In this document: piece after piece, positions 46,150-53,696 of the stretch
Numbering within the stretch: position 1 is the first letter of the stretch
Layout: each line of letters begins with the position of its first letter
Source: an uncultured Prevotellaceae bacterium
GTDB lineage: Bacteria; Bacteroidota; Bacteroidia; Bacteroidales; Bacteroidaceae
Direction: 5' to 3'
DNA length: 64,000 nt
Assembly: GCA_937915745.1 (NCBI GenBank)
Contig: CALGGJ010000040.1
Location: 5,852 to 69,851, forward strand
Position numbers and translations under genes: made by a program
The notes under the pieces: model-generated
Told to the model about the DNA's origin: nothing
What the model saw: the letters and a program-made list of their open reading frames with translations, nothing else
Database searches by the model: none

Positions 46150-47349
46150 ATGAAACGAACAATTATAATATTCTGCCTACTACTGGCCGCACTGACGCAG
46201 AGCATCGCAGCCAACAGACCAAAACGATGGGTGGCAACATGGGCCACCGCAGTACAAAAAGTAGAGCCACACAACCTGCCGCCAGCCCCATATCTTGCGG
46301 GCAACACCCTGAGACAGATAGTTGAGGTGTCGGTGGCTGGCAATGTTGTGAGGCTCGAACTGTCAAACCAATACAACATCACTCCTACCGAAATAGTGTC
46401 GGTCGAACTGGCCGAGGCACGAACTCAAGGCGAGTCGGCCGACATCGTGGAACAAACCACGAAGACCATCACCTTCGGAGGAAACCTCTCGGTGACCATG
46501 CAACCGGGACAGACCATAACTTCCGACCCCGTCAAGTTCCGCCTGCGCCAACGTATGCCTGTGGCAATCACAATACGGTTCGGACAATGTTCGGCAACAG
46601 ATGTGAGCGGACATCCGGGTTCGCGAACCACATCCTACATCATCAGCGGACACGGCAACGACTTCGCTGCTGCCACACGCTCCGACCACTGGTACTACAT
46701 CAGCAACCTGCAAGTGGAAGCCAAAGGCAAGATGGGGTCGATAGCTGTGATAGGAAACTCGATAACCGACGGCCGAGGAACTACTACCAACCACCAAGAC
46801 CGATGGACCGACAACCTGTCGCAACGACTGCTGGCCGACAAAGCAACACGACACCTCAGTGTACTCAACTACGGCTTGGGAGGCAATTGTGTGCTGCGAG
46901 GCGGACTCGGCCCTACTGCCAACAGCCGATTCGAGCGCGATGCACTCTCGGCACCAGGAGTGAAATATGTGATTGTATTCGAGGGAGTGAACGACATCGG
47001 AGGCTCGTGGCAACCCGATGAAACTGCAAACCAACTCATCAGCTCGTTCAAAGCCATGATTGAACAGGCACACGCACACGGACTCAAGATATACGGAGCA
47101 ACCATCATGCCGTTCCGCGGAAACAACTACTACAACCACGGTCGCGAAGAAGCACGGCAGAAAGTGAACGAATGGATACGCAACAGCGGCGAGTACGACG
47201 GGCTTATAGACTTCGACCGCGCAATGAGCGACCCACAACAGCCCGACCGCCTCAACCCTGCATTCTTGTTCGAAAACGACTGGCTGCACCCTAACGCCGA
47301 CGGATACAGGAAGATGGGCGACTGCATAGACATCAACCTGTTTAAATAA
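46150..47349 (+). CDS. secreted SGNH/GDSL-family hydrolase
   Basis: The 399-residue protein has a signal peptide (MKRTIIIFCLLLAALTQSIAA). A beta-rich N-terminal domain (RWVATWATAVQKVEPHN, residues 26-170) precedes the SGNH domain. Block I is SIAVIGNSITDGRG (catalytic Ser), block III FEGVNDIGG, and block V NDWLHPNADGYRKMG (Asp/His). These enzymes are carbohydrate or lipid esterases. Its secretion and the nearby CAZymes make an acetyl-polysaccharide esterase likely, but the substrate is not shown. A strong terminator follows. Confidence 0.9.
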   Translation: MKRTIIIFCLLLAALTQSIAANRPKRWVATWATAVQKVEPHNLPPAPYLAGNTLRQIVEVSVAGNVVRLELSNQYNITPTEIVSVELAEARTQGESADIVEQTTKTITFGGNLSVTMQPGQTITSDPVKFRLRQRMPVAITIRFGQCSATDVSGHPGSRTTSYIISGHGNDFAAATRSDHWYYISNLQVEAKGKMGSIAVIGNSITDGRGTTTNHQDRWTDNLSQRLLADKATRHLSVLNYGLGGNCVLRGGLGPTANSRFERDALSAPGVKYVIVFEGVNDIGGSWQPDETANQLISSFKAMIEQAHAHGLKIYGATIMPFRGNNYYNHGREEARQKVNEWIRNSGEYDGLIDFDRAMSDPQQPDRLNPAFLFENDWLHPNADGYRKMGDCIDINLFK

Positions 47350-47376
47350 GTCTGAAAGCTGACAGGTCCTAAATAT

Positions 47377-47425
47377 AACAGGATGGTTCCAGAGTGTAAA
47401 TAATGTCTGAAACCATCCTGTTTTT
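47377..47425 (+). terminator. strong Rho-independent terminator after the SGNH gene
   Basis: AACAGGATGGTT-C-CAGA (47377-47393) pairs with TCTG-A-AACCATCCTGTT (47406-47422), followed by a run of T residues. It lies 28 bp after the SGNH stop and is the clearest plus-strand terminator in the window. Confidence 0.85.
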
Positions 47426-47531
47426 GTATCTCTGCTTATGTTTATTGAATCTCTGCTTATGTTTATTGAGTCTCTGCTTATGTTTATTGTATCCCTACCT
47501 ACTTGTTTCCTGTATCCCTACTTATGTTTTT
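47426..47531. repeat. 21-bp tandem repeat, family D, five copies
   Basis: The units TCTCTGCTTATGTTTATT (with three leading bases) start at 47426, 47447 and 47468. Two diverged units follow (CCCTACCTACTTG and CCCTACTTATG). The array lies between the SGNH terminator and the end of the glycosyltransferase gene, whose last few codons overlap the final unit. Confidence 0.9.
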
Positions 47532-48540
47532 TGAGTCCCAATGTCTTTTGTATTCGAGCCACGACGGCCGAACCTATTTTATGGAAATTTCCGTGAAGGA
47601 GGTTGAGCCATAGTTCCTCTAACGAATACTGAACCTTACGCCAAGGGTGGTTCCAGGCATTCATGAGATAGAATCGGTCCTGATAATCGGGATATTCCTC
47701 TACAACGGCAGGATGATGCAACGGAAATGTGAGGTCATGCCTCTCCATGGTGAACTGACGGCGCAGGCGACGAGGCAACAGATCGAGTTGCGCAGCGAAG
47801 TGCGTGCCGCCATCCATGCCTATATTGTTTATCATATTGACTCGTGGCATGATAGCAAGACCGTCGTGCATGAGCATATATGCCCAGAATATTGACTCAA
47901 AATATTGCTTGCCCGATGCCGCATGGTCGCGACACATCTGTGGCATGTCTTTGCGCTGACGATATTGGCGTACCTTAGCTTTGAGCAAGGTCCATTGTGA
48001 GGAGTTGTGTACAAACTGGTATGAGCCGTCGCGTTGCAGAATGACTCGCGACCACGATGCCCATCCCCATATAGAGAACACTCGGGTGAAGAAGTAGGAA
48101 TAGGGTATGTCGGGGGTATATTCGTCGGTATTGAATCCGGCTATCATCGTGATGCGATTGTCGTCGGCATACTTGTCGAGCATCTCTTTGCAGAATTTGA
48201 AGAAGGTCGGACTGGGCACTACGTCGTCTTCGAGTACCATGCATTTGTCGGTTTGACTGAAAGCCCATTGCTGTGACATGTATCCCGAGGGGTCGCATCC
48301 GTAGTTGCGTTCTTGGTATAGTCGGTGCACCTCGCACTGCCAGTCGATGTTTTCGTCGGCCACAAGCTGTCGGCAAGCCATTATGCCCTCCATGTCCTTA
48401 GTGCCGGGGCGCGGTCCGTCTTGATACAGGAACAGGCGTGCAGGGCGTGCCTTATGCACTTCGGCCCAAACACGGCTGAAGTGGTCGGGGCGTGCATGGA
48501 ACAGCATGAGTACGCTTATGTCGCAGTTTGCCGGTTGCAT
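47518..48540 (-). CDS. GT-A fold glycosyltransferase (GT2/HlpA-like)
   Basis: The 340-residue cytoplasmic protein starts CDISVLMLFHARPDHFSRVW and has LFLYQDGPRPG, NYGCDPSGYMSQQWAF and KCMVLEDDVVPSPTFFKF, where the DD pair is the metal/nucleotide-sugar site. Annotated relatives carry the old name hemolytic protein HlpA. It is the last gene of a six-gene minus-strand surface-glycan cluster, 73 bp after the GT4-like gene. The sugar and acceptor are unknown. Its 3' end overlaps a 21-bp repeat unit. Confidence 0.85.
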   Translation of the reverse strand: MQPANCDISVLMLFHARPDHFSRVWAEVHKARPARLFLYQDGPRPGTKDMEGIMACRQLVADENIDWQCEVHRLYQERNYGCDPSGYMSQQWAFSQTDKCMVLEDDVVPSPTFFKFCKEMLDKYADDNRITMIAGFNTDEYTPDIPYSYFFTRVFSIWGWASWSRVILQRDGSYQFVHNSSQWTLLKAKVRQYRQRKDMPQMCRDHAASGKQYFESIFWAYMLMHDGLAIMPRVNMINNIGMDGGTHFAAQLDLLPRRLRRQFTMERHDLTFPLHHPAVVEEYPDYQDRFYLMNAWNHPWRKVQYSLEELWLNLLHGNFHKIGSAVVARIQKTLGLKKHK

Positions 48541-48613
48541 AGGTGGTTATTTATCAGTGTTGAAGTTACTGTCAAACAATTTATATCAATATTATCGTCT
48601 TATACCAGTATAG

Positions 48614-50038
48614 TTATTTGGGCATTATTATGTTTTTTACCTTGTCGCCCACTCGCGATGCCAGCTGTTTTGTCTTGTCCCAGAGGTCGGCCAACTCTTC
48701 TTTTGTCGGCATGTATGCTTTCAGTTGGTTTAATGAGTGGAGCCTGCGGTGCAAGTAGGATGTGATTGTATTGATGCGTTGACGCAGTGCTACTGTATTG
48801 ATGATTGGGCCGTTTGGGTCATAAGTACCATCCTTACTGCTCATCTCTCCTTTTGGGGTGTGTGAGGAGGATAGGGGCACGTGGGATGAAACCTGTTGTG
48901 ATTGGGCTGGCTGCTCGGTTTCTTCCGTCGGTTCTTGCTCTGGATGCAGGCTGACTGCCGGTTGTGGTTGGGCTGCCGGTTCTTGCTTTTCGTATTTTTT
49001 GATGGCTTCTGCCACTTCGCGTGTGCAGTTGTCGAGGTTAAATAGGGTTTCGGCCAGTTGTCGTGCTTTCCGTCCCATGGTTTCAGCAGCCTGATGGTCG
49101 GTTGTTATGTATCGTATTGCTTTTTCCCAGGCAACAGAGTCATAGTATGGCACGATGATGCCCACTCCTTCTTTTTCGATGTTGAATGGGAATGTGACAT
49201 TGCGTGTGGCAATGATGGGCTTACCCAGTGCGAGTGCTTCGACCAGTGTGGTTAGTCCTACGGTATAGTTGGTGTCTTGACAGCAGATGGCAACGTATTT
49301 TGCTGCCCATACTTTTTGCGCCAGTTCGTGTGGTATGAGTCCCTTGATGAAGTGTATGTGTATGTTGGCCGATGGTCTCAGGTCGTTCAGTATTTCGAGG
49401 TAGTTGTCGCCACATGCATTGTATGCTATGTATATGTCGAGTGGGTATCCGGTTGCACTGAATGCCCTGATTAGCGTCGGCATGTCTCGTTTTTCTTTGC
49501 CTGTCGAGATGAAACCCATGTGTGCCCCGAGGGGATGGTCCTGCATGAGGTGGTTGTAGTATTCGAGGTCGGGGCCCCAGTGTGCCACTTGCATACGTTC
49601 TTCGCGTGCTTTGCTGCTTTTGAGCGACTCGTCGATTAGTGTCTGGCTGAAGAAGAACATGTGGTCGATGCCCCGGTAGAATATCTGTGCCATTATTTCG
49701 CGCATGGTGCTGTCGGCTTTCACTATGGGTTGGTGGTGCCACAGTATGATAGGTTTGCGGTAGAGGTGTAGTGCTCGCAGGAAGATTGGAATCTCGAGTC
49801 CGTTGAATCGTGTTGCATAGATGGCGTCGAAGTGTTCGCGGCATGTGAACAGGCGCCATGCAATATACAGCGAGCGTTGCACTCGGTTGGTTATGTTTTT
49901 GTGTTTGTGCATTACTACATCTACTCCGTAGTTTGGCAGATGTGTTGCTCCGTATAGGAAGTGACCCGGGAAGTGTCCTTCGTTCCACGCTTTGTAGATG
50001 TGGTTGAGGTCTTGTGTATGATAGAAATAGACTTTCAT
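48614..50038 (-). CDS. GT4-like glycosyltransferase with disordered C-terminal extension
   Basis: The 474-residue protein has a GT-B fold. The catalytic domain (1-360) includes MGFISTGKEKRDMPTLIRAF, VGLTTLVEALALGKPIIATRN (nucleotide-sugar binding) and AETMGRKARQLAETLFNLDNCTREVA. The last 110 residues are low-complexity (Pro/Gln/Glu/Ser) followed by an amphipathic helix. Such a tail is unusual for the family and could attach to a membrane or partner. It overlaps the acyltransferase gene by 4 bp. Confidence 0.86.
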   Translation of the reverse strand: MKVYFYHTQDLNHIYKAWNEGHFPGHFLYGATHLPNYGVDVVMHKHKNITNRVQRSLYIAWRLFTCREHFDAIYATRFNGLEIPIFLRALHLYRKPIILWHHQPIVKADSTMREIMAQIFYRGIDHMFFFSQTLIDESLKSSKAREERMQVAHWGPDLEYYNHLMQDHPLGAHMGFISTGKEKRDMPTLIRAFSATGYPLDIYIAYNACGDNYLEILNDLRPSANIHIHFIKGLIPHELAQKVWAAKYVAICCQDTNYTVGLTTLVEALALGKPIIATRNVTFPFNIEKEGVGIIVPYYDSVAWEKAIRYITTDHQAAETMGRKARQLAETLFNLDNCTREVAEAIKKYEKQEPAAQPQPAVSLHPEQEPTEETEQPAQSQQVSSHVPLSSSHTPKGEMSSKDGTYDPNGPIINTVALRQRINTITSYLHRRLHSLNQLKAYMPTKEELADLWDKTKQLASRVGDKVKNIIMPK

Positions 50039-51129
50039 TTGCGTCCGAATAGATATTTCTTGAATATAGGGCTAACTCTCAGTATGTTTGACACGACGAT
50101 GCAGAAGCCTATGACGAGCATTGCTACGGCAAATGATTCTGTCACGTCGATTACGAAGTTGCGTTTGTTGTTGTTGATGAAGTTGCCCACCATGTGTAGG
50201 TTGGGCAGGAGGAGGAAGTGTATGAGGTAGATGTCGAGTGTACGCACACCGATGTATTGCAGTGTCCGTCCCCACCAGTGCTGGTGTGTGAAGCTTGCTT
50301 TGTAGTGTCTGAATGTCATGAAGACTATCATCATGAGTGTGTACATGGTCATGGTGCGTGGCAGGTTGGTCCACTGGAACCGCAGGTTGTGCCATTTGAA
50401 TATGTCGGCTGCACAGAAGAGTGCTACTGTCACTATTGCAGGGAAGAACCATTTTGAGTCGAACAGTCGTTGCCATCCGGTCCAGTATCGGTGTATGATG
50501 TTTCCGGCCAGGAAGAAGTGGAAGTATCGCATCACTTGTATGAAGCTTGTGACGTTGAGCCAGGATGTTTCGTTGGCTTTTGGATACTTGAACCATGACG
50601 GCATGTAGAGTGTGGCGTAGGCTGCGAGTGCCAGCAGCCATAGGATTGTTATTGGAATCCAGCTGTGACGTGCGAACCGGCTTTCGATGAACGAGAACAG
50701 GTAATAGATGATGAACATCTGCAGTAGGCACCATGTGAACCAGTATCCGTTTTTTGTTGGTGAGTTGATGGCATAGACTATGCCGTCCCACAGGTGTGGA
50801 TGTTTGATGATGAGTGCCACGAACAGGAATATGATGGTTGGGATGATTTGTATCTTCACTTTCTTCCATACCATCATGCCCAGCCGTCCTTTTGTCCAGT
50901 TCATGTCGGCTTTGTAGGCCAGGAATCCGCTTATGAAGAAGAATAATGGCATACGGAAGAGAACGAGCAAGGGCAGTGCGCTTGATGCTTTTTCCATCTC
51001 GCCGAATCCCTGGGTGCTCACGTGGTAGGCCACCACCAGTATCATGGTGAAGCCTCGCAGTGCGTCGAGCCATTCCATGCGTGGCTTGCCGGTGGGGGTT
51101 GGGGCGTATGTGTTCTCGGTCGGTGTCAT
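50035..51129 (-). CDS. acyltransferase 3 family membrane protein
   Basis: The 364-residue integral membrane protein has about ten hydrophobic helices. It carries the family start RMEWLDALRGFTMILVVAYHV (catalytic His in this block) and LFRMPLFFFISGFLAYK. Family members O-acetylate or O-acylate surface sugars. Its position between LicD (3 bp upstream) and a GT4-like gene (4-bp overlap) fits decoration of a surface glycan. Confidence 0.9.
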   Translation of the reverse strand: MTPTENTYAPTPTGKPRMEWLDALRGFTMILVVAYHVSTQGFGEMEKASSALPLLVLFRMPLFFFISGFLAYKADMNWTKGRLGMMVWKKVKIQIIPTIIFLFVALIIKHPHLWDGIVYAINSPTKNGYWFTWCLLQMFIIYYLFSFIESRFARHSWIPITILWLLALAAYATLYMPSWFKYPKANETSWLNVTSFIQVMRYFHFFLAGNIIHRYWTGWQRLFDSKWFFPAIVTVALFCAADIFKWHNLRFQWTNLPRTMTMYTLMMIVFMTFRHYKASFTHQHWWGRTLQYIGVRTLDIYLIHFLLLPNLHMVGNFINNNKRNFVIDVTESFAVAMLVIGFCIVVSNILRVSPIFKKYLFGRK

Positions 51130-51132
51130 TTT

Positions 51133-51933
51133 TTAGTCGTAAATTTCCAGGTGGTCGCTGTGTGGATGTATGTTGTCGAGGTCGGGCAGCTGCATGTAGT
51201 TGCCGAACTTGCGCTTGAGGTACGAATCGGTGTCGTATGGTATGGGCATGTCGTGTCCCTCAAACTTGGCTTGTTTCAGTGGGAATATCTCGTCGTGGTA
51301 TGTGGCGTTGGGGTATGGTATTCCGGGGCTGTAGCGCAGCAGTTTTGACGGCCATAATTTTGACAGCAGGCGCAGGATGGGGAAGATGAGGTGGTGGTTG
51401 ACGTCGTATATGCGGTTCACGCGTTTCATGGCTTGCTCGTCGGTGAGGGTGGGGTTGTTCATTGCTTTATATACGCGGCCGAATGTGCGGCACGAGAGCC
51501 AGTGCAACGGTGGTGTAATGTGTTCGTATGGGAATATGTCGATGAATATGCCACGATACTTGAACATGCGGTCGTAGCGGTTGGTCTCTTCGAGCAGGCT
51601 GTGTGTGTCGCGTAGCTTGGCAAAACAGAAGAAGTAGCCGGGGTCGGTGTCGTGGTTCTGCAACCGATATTTTTCGGGCAGTTCTCGGGGTAGTATGTGC
51701 ATCAGGCGCTCATAGTCGCTGCGCATCATTTCTACGTCGAGGTCGTCGTCCCAGGGTATGTAACCTCCGTGGCGTATGCAACCCAGCAGGGTGCCTGAAC
51801 ACAGCCAGTAGCTGATGTCGTGGCGGCGGCAGATGTTGTCAAACACCAGCAGCATCTCGGTCATGCGCTCTTGCTGACGTCGCAGGAGCGAACCCTCGGG
51901 GTTGAACCGCTCTTTCAGTGCTTTCGCATCCAT
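51133..51933 (-). CDS. LicD family phosphotransferase
   Basis: The 266-residue protein has the LicD/fukutin-like core: CRRHDISYWLCSGTLLGCIRHGGYIPWDDDLDVEMMRSDYERL (residues about 35-77, acidic metal site in DDDLDVE). LicD-type enzymes transfer phosphocholine, ribitol phosphate or related groups from a CDP donor to glycans. A cytidylyltransferase and an SDR reductase in the same operon could make the donor. Gaps of 3 bp on both sides show cotranscription. Which alditol or amino alcohol is used is unknown. Confidence 0.92.
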   Translation of the reverse strand: MDAKALKERFNPEGSLLRRQQERMTEMLLVFDNICRRHDISYWLCSGTLLGCIRHGGYIPWDDDLDVEMMRSDYERLMHILPRELPEKYRLQNHDTDPGYFFCFAKLRDTHSLLEETNRYDRMFKYRGIFIDIFPYEHITPPLHWLSCRTFGRVYKAMNNPTLTDEQAMKRVNRIYDVNHHLIFPILRLLSKLWPSKLLRYSPGIPYPNATYHDEIFPLKQAKFEGHDMPIPYDTDSYLKRKFGNYMQLPDLDNIHPHSDHLEIYD

Positions 51934-51936
51934 TGC

Positions 51937-52707
51937 TCAGTGTCGTAAATCTTTGGTCTTCAACTTATAATCGTAACTATGCAGCCCTTCACGGCGGAAG
52001 TCGGTGTGGTAGCGGTCGAGCACGTCGTGATATACTTCATCGTATTGTGGTATGAAGAGGTCGTCTTTAGCCTCGAGGTGGCTGATGATGTCGGTGGCCA
52101 GTGGCCGGAGCAGGTCGAGCTGTGTGTGGCTTGCACCGTTGAAGCGTGTGCCGCGAATCGAGCCTGGCGACACGTTGAGTATGCGGTTGGTGGTGCCGGC
52201 CTTGGTCAGTTCGGTGTTCACACTCTCTATAAAAATCCTCTGTGCCGCCTTCGATGCGGCATATACCGAATAGAATGGTGAGGAGAGATAGCCGGCAATG
52301 CTTACCATCACTCCGCAGCGGAAATCGTCGGTGGTCGATAAGAGTCTGTGGTAGAAGTGTTTTATGATGCGCATGGTGGCTGTGGCGTTGAGGCTCATGG
52401 TTTGGATTATTTCTTCCTCGCTCAATTCGGCAAACAGCTCCATGCGACCTCTGCCTGCGGTTATCATCAGTGTGTCGATATCGGTGAATCGGTCGAGCAG
52501 TGTGTAGTCATCTTTCAACAGGTCAAACAGAAACGACTGTATCTTGCTCCCTCCTTGTGTGGAGAACACGTCTTTTCCCGTTACGGGAGGTATGAGAGGG
52601 TCTTTATCCACCACATACACACGCTCCACTTCACTCCTCTCGGCCATCAGGGCTGCTATTGCCAGCCCTATTCCGTTAGCTCCGCCTACTACCAGTGCCC
52701 GTCTCAT
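51937..52707 (-). CDS. short-chain dehydrogenase/reductase
   Basis: The 256-residue classical SDR has the nucleotide-binding VGGANGIGLAIAALM (7-21), active-site Ser in GVMVSIAGYL, and YAASK (Tyr/Lys near 160). The context, between a CDP-alditol-type cytidylyltransferase (4-bp overlap) and LicD (3-bp gap), suggests it reduces a keto-sugar phosphate or nucleotide-linked alditol. This is inference. Typical TarJ ribulose-5-phosphate reductases are zinc alcohol dehydrogenases, so this is not TarJ. Confidence 0.87.
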   Translation of the reverse strand: MRRALVVGGANGIGLAIAALMAERSEVERVYVVDKDPLIPPVTGKDVFSTQGGSKIQSFLFDLLKDDYTLLDRFTDIDTLMITAGRGRMELFAELSEEEIIQTMSLNATATMRIIKHFYHRLLSTTDDFRCGVMVSIAGYLSSPFYSVYAASKAAQRIFIESVNTELTKAGTTNRILNVSPGSIRGTRFNGASHTQLDLLRPLATDIISHLEAKDDLFIPQYDEVYHDVLDRYHTDFRREGLHSYDYKLKTKDLRH

Positions 52708-53165
52708 CGCTTCACCACTATATCGGGGTTCACCTTTGTGTCGGTCCTGCTCTTCAGGTCGCGGTAGTTGCGCAGTATGTCCTCCTTTATCTTGGTGGAG
52801 CTCACACCCTCGCCGCGGGGGAAGTAGAAGACGGTCACACCCAGTTCTTTCAGGTAGTCGTATTTACCCACCCAGTCGTCGCCCACCACGAAGACGTCGA
52901 TGTTCAGACGACGCACTGCCTCAGTGTGGTCGAGGGAGTGTTGCGGAATCACCACGTCGGGATATTTCAGGGCCTCGATTATGGATATACGCTCCTCAAA
53001 AGGGATGACTGGTGCCGGTTTGTAGCTGCACACCAACTCATCGGTACTAACACCCACAATCAGCACCTCGCCAAGACCGCGGGCATACTTTATCATCTTC
53101 AGGTGGTTGGAGTGAAACATGTCGAACGTGCCCGAAGTGTAAACTACTGTTTTACCGTTATACAT
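52704..53165 (-). CDS. nucleotidyltransferase (glycerol-3-phosphate cytidylyltransferase-like)
   Basis: The 153-residue protein has the TagD/cytidylyltransferase fold: VVYTSGTFDMFHSNHLKMIKYA with HSNH in place of the usual HxGH (residues 18-21), FEERISIIEALKYPDVVIPQ, FVVGDDWVGKYDYL, and the C-terminal GVSSTKIKED nucleotide-binding block. It probably activates a phosphorylated alcohol with CTP for the LicD enzyme. The first gene of the cluster, with a -7 box 66 bp upstream. It overlaps the SDR gene by 4 bp. Confidence 0.88.
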   Translation of the reverse strand: MYNGKTVVYTSGTFDMFHSNHLKMIKYARGLGEVLIVGVSTDELVCSYKPAPVIPFEERISIIEALKYPDVVIPQHSLDHTEAVRRLNIDVFVVGDDWVGKYDYLKELGVTVFYFPRGEGVSSTKIKEDILRNYRDLKSRTDTKVNPDIVVKR

Positions 53166-53231
53166 ATCATTCAGTTTTTACTTGCCTGCCGACGGGAGGG
53201 TCGAAACGCTGCTCGTGTCGGGTTTAGCTTG

Positions 53232-53239
53232 CAAATATA
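53232..53239 (-). promoter_or_regulatory. -7 box of the LicD-type operon
   Basis: The minus strand reads TATATTTG, a consensus -7 box, 66 bp before the cytidylyltransferase ATG. No good -33 box is seen. Confidence 0.55.
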
Positions 53240-53464
53240 CGAAAAAATGATGTCATCGATGCACGAATAAATGAAAAAGTGAATGAAAATACACAGAATG
53301 CCGTATGACCACGGGCTATTTTGTGTCTTTTGCCGTAGGAAACGATGCATGAACGCATATTTTCGCCCTTTGGTTTTCCTTTGTAAGCCGATTTGGTTTT
53401 CTTTGCCACATGAAACGTACGCTAACATAGCTCTTGGTGCCGGCTGTGGCAACTACGGGGGTCC
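53240..53464. other. spacer upstream of the glycan operon
   Basis: AT-rich DNA with no supported gene, lying between the operon promoter and the family B array. The remaining gap to 53696 holds the array, a poly-G run (53563-53569), the dispersed motif and an orphan -7 box (TATCTTTG, 53652-53659) pointing rightward, antisense to the small gene at 53697. Confidence 0.45.
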
Positions 53465-53552
53465 GACTGCGCACTCGCAGGGCCGAGACTGCGCATTCGC
53501 AGGGCTTAGACTGCGCACTCACAGGGCTTAGACTGCGCACTCGCAGGGCTGA
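53465..53552. repeat. 22-bp tandem repeat, family B, four copies
   Basis: The units GACTGCGCACTCGCAGGG start at 53465, 53487, 53509 and 53531. The core orientation matches the 42403 array and is opposite to those at 21229 and 31448. This array is about 300 bp from the nearest start codon on either strand. Confidence 0.92.
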
Positions 53553-53612
53553 TATGGGTTGTCGGGGGGGGCAATGTAAAAGCGCAGGAGTAGTTCCTAC
53601 GCTTATATCTTT

Positions 53613-53636
53613 TATCCTAAATCGGTCATTAGCGTT
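53613..53636 (-). repeat. dispersed motif CGCTAATGACCGATTT, copy 3 (inverted)
   Basis: The minus strand reads AACGCTAATGACCGATTTAGG, the same motif as at 37925 and, with a small difference, 3754. Confidence 0.55.
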
Positions 53637-53696
53637 TTGACGATTTGGGTTTATCTTTGTACGCGGTCGGCATACCATCGGCAGGCGGTACGACCA

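Noticed and set aside
47518..53165. Gram-positive wall teichoic acid operon
   Set aside because: T9SS genes, Bacteroidetes promoters and the absence of tarJ, tarF or tarL-like polymerases argue against it.
7718..53552. The repeat arrays as CRISPR arrays
   Set aside because: The units are contiguous with no unique spacers and no cas genes lie in the window.
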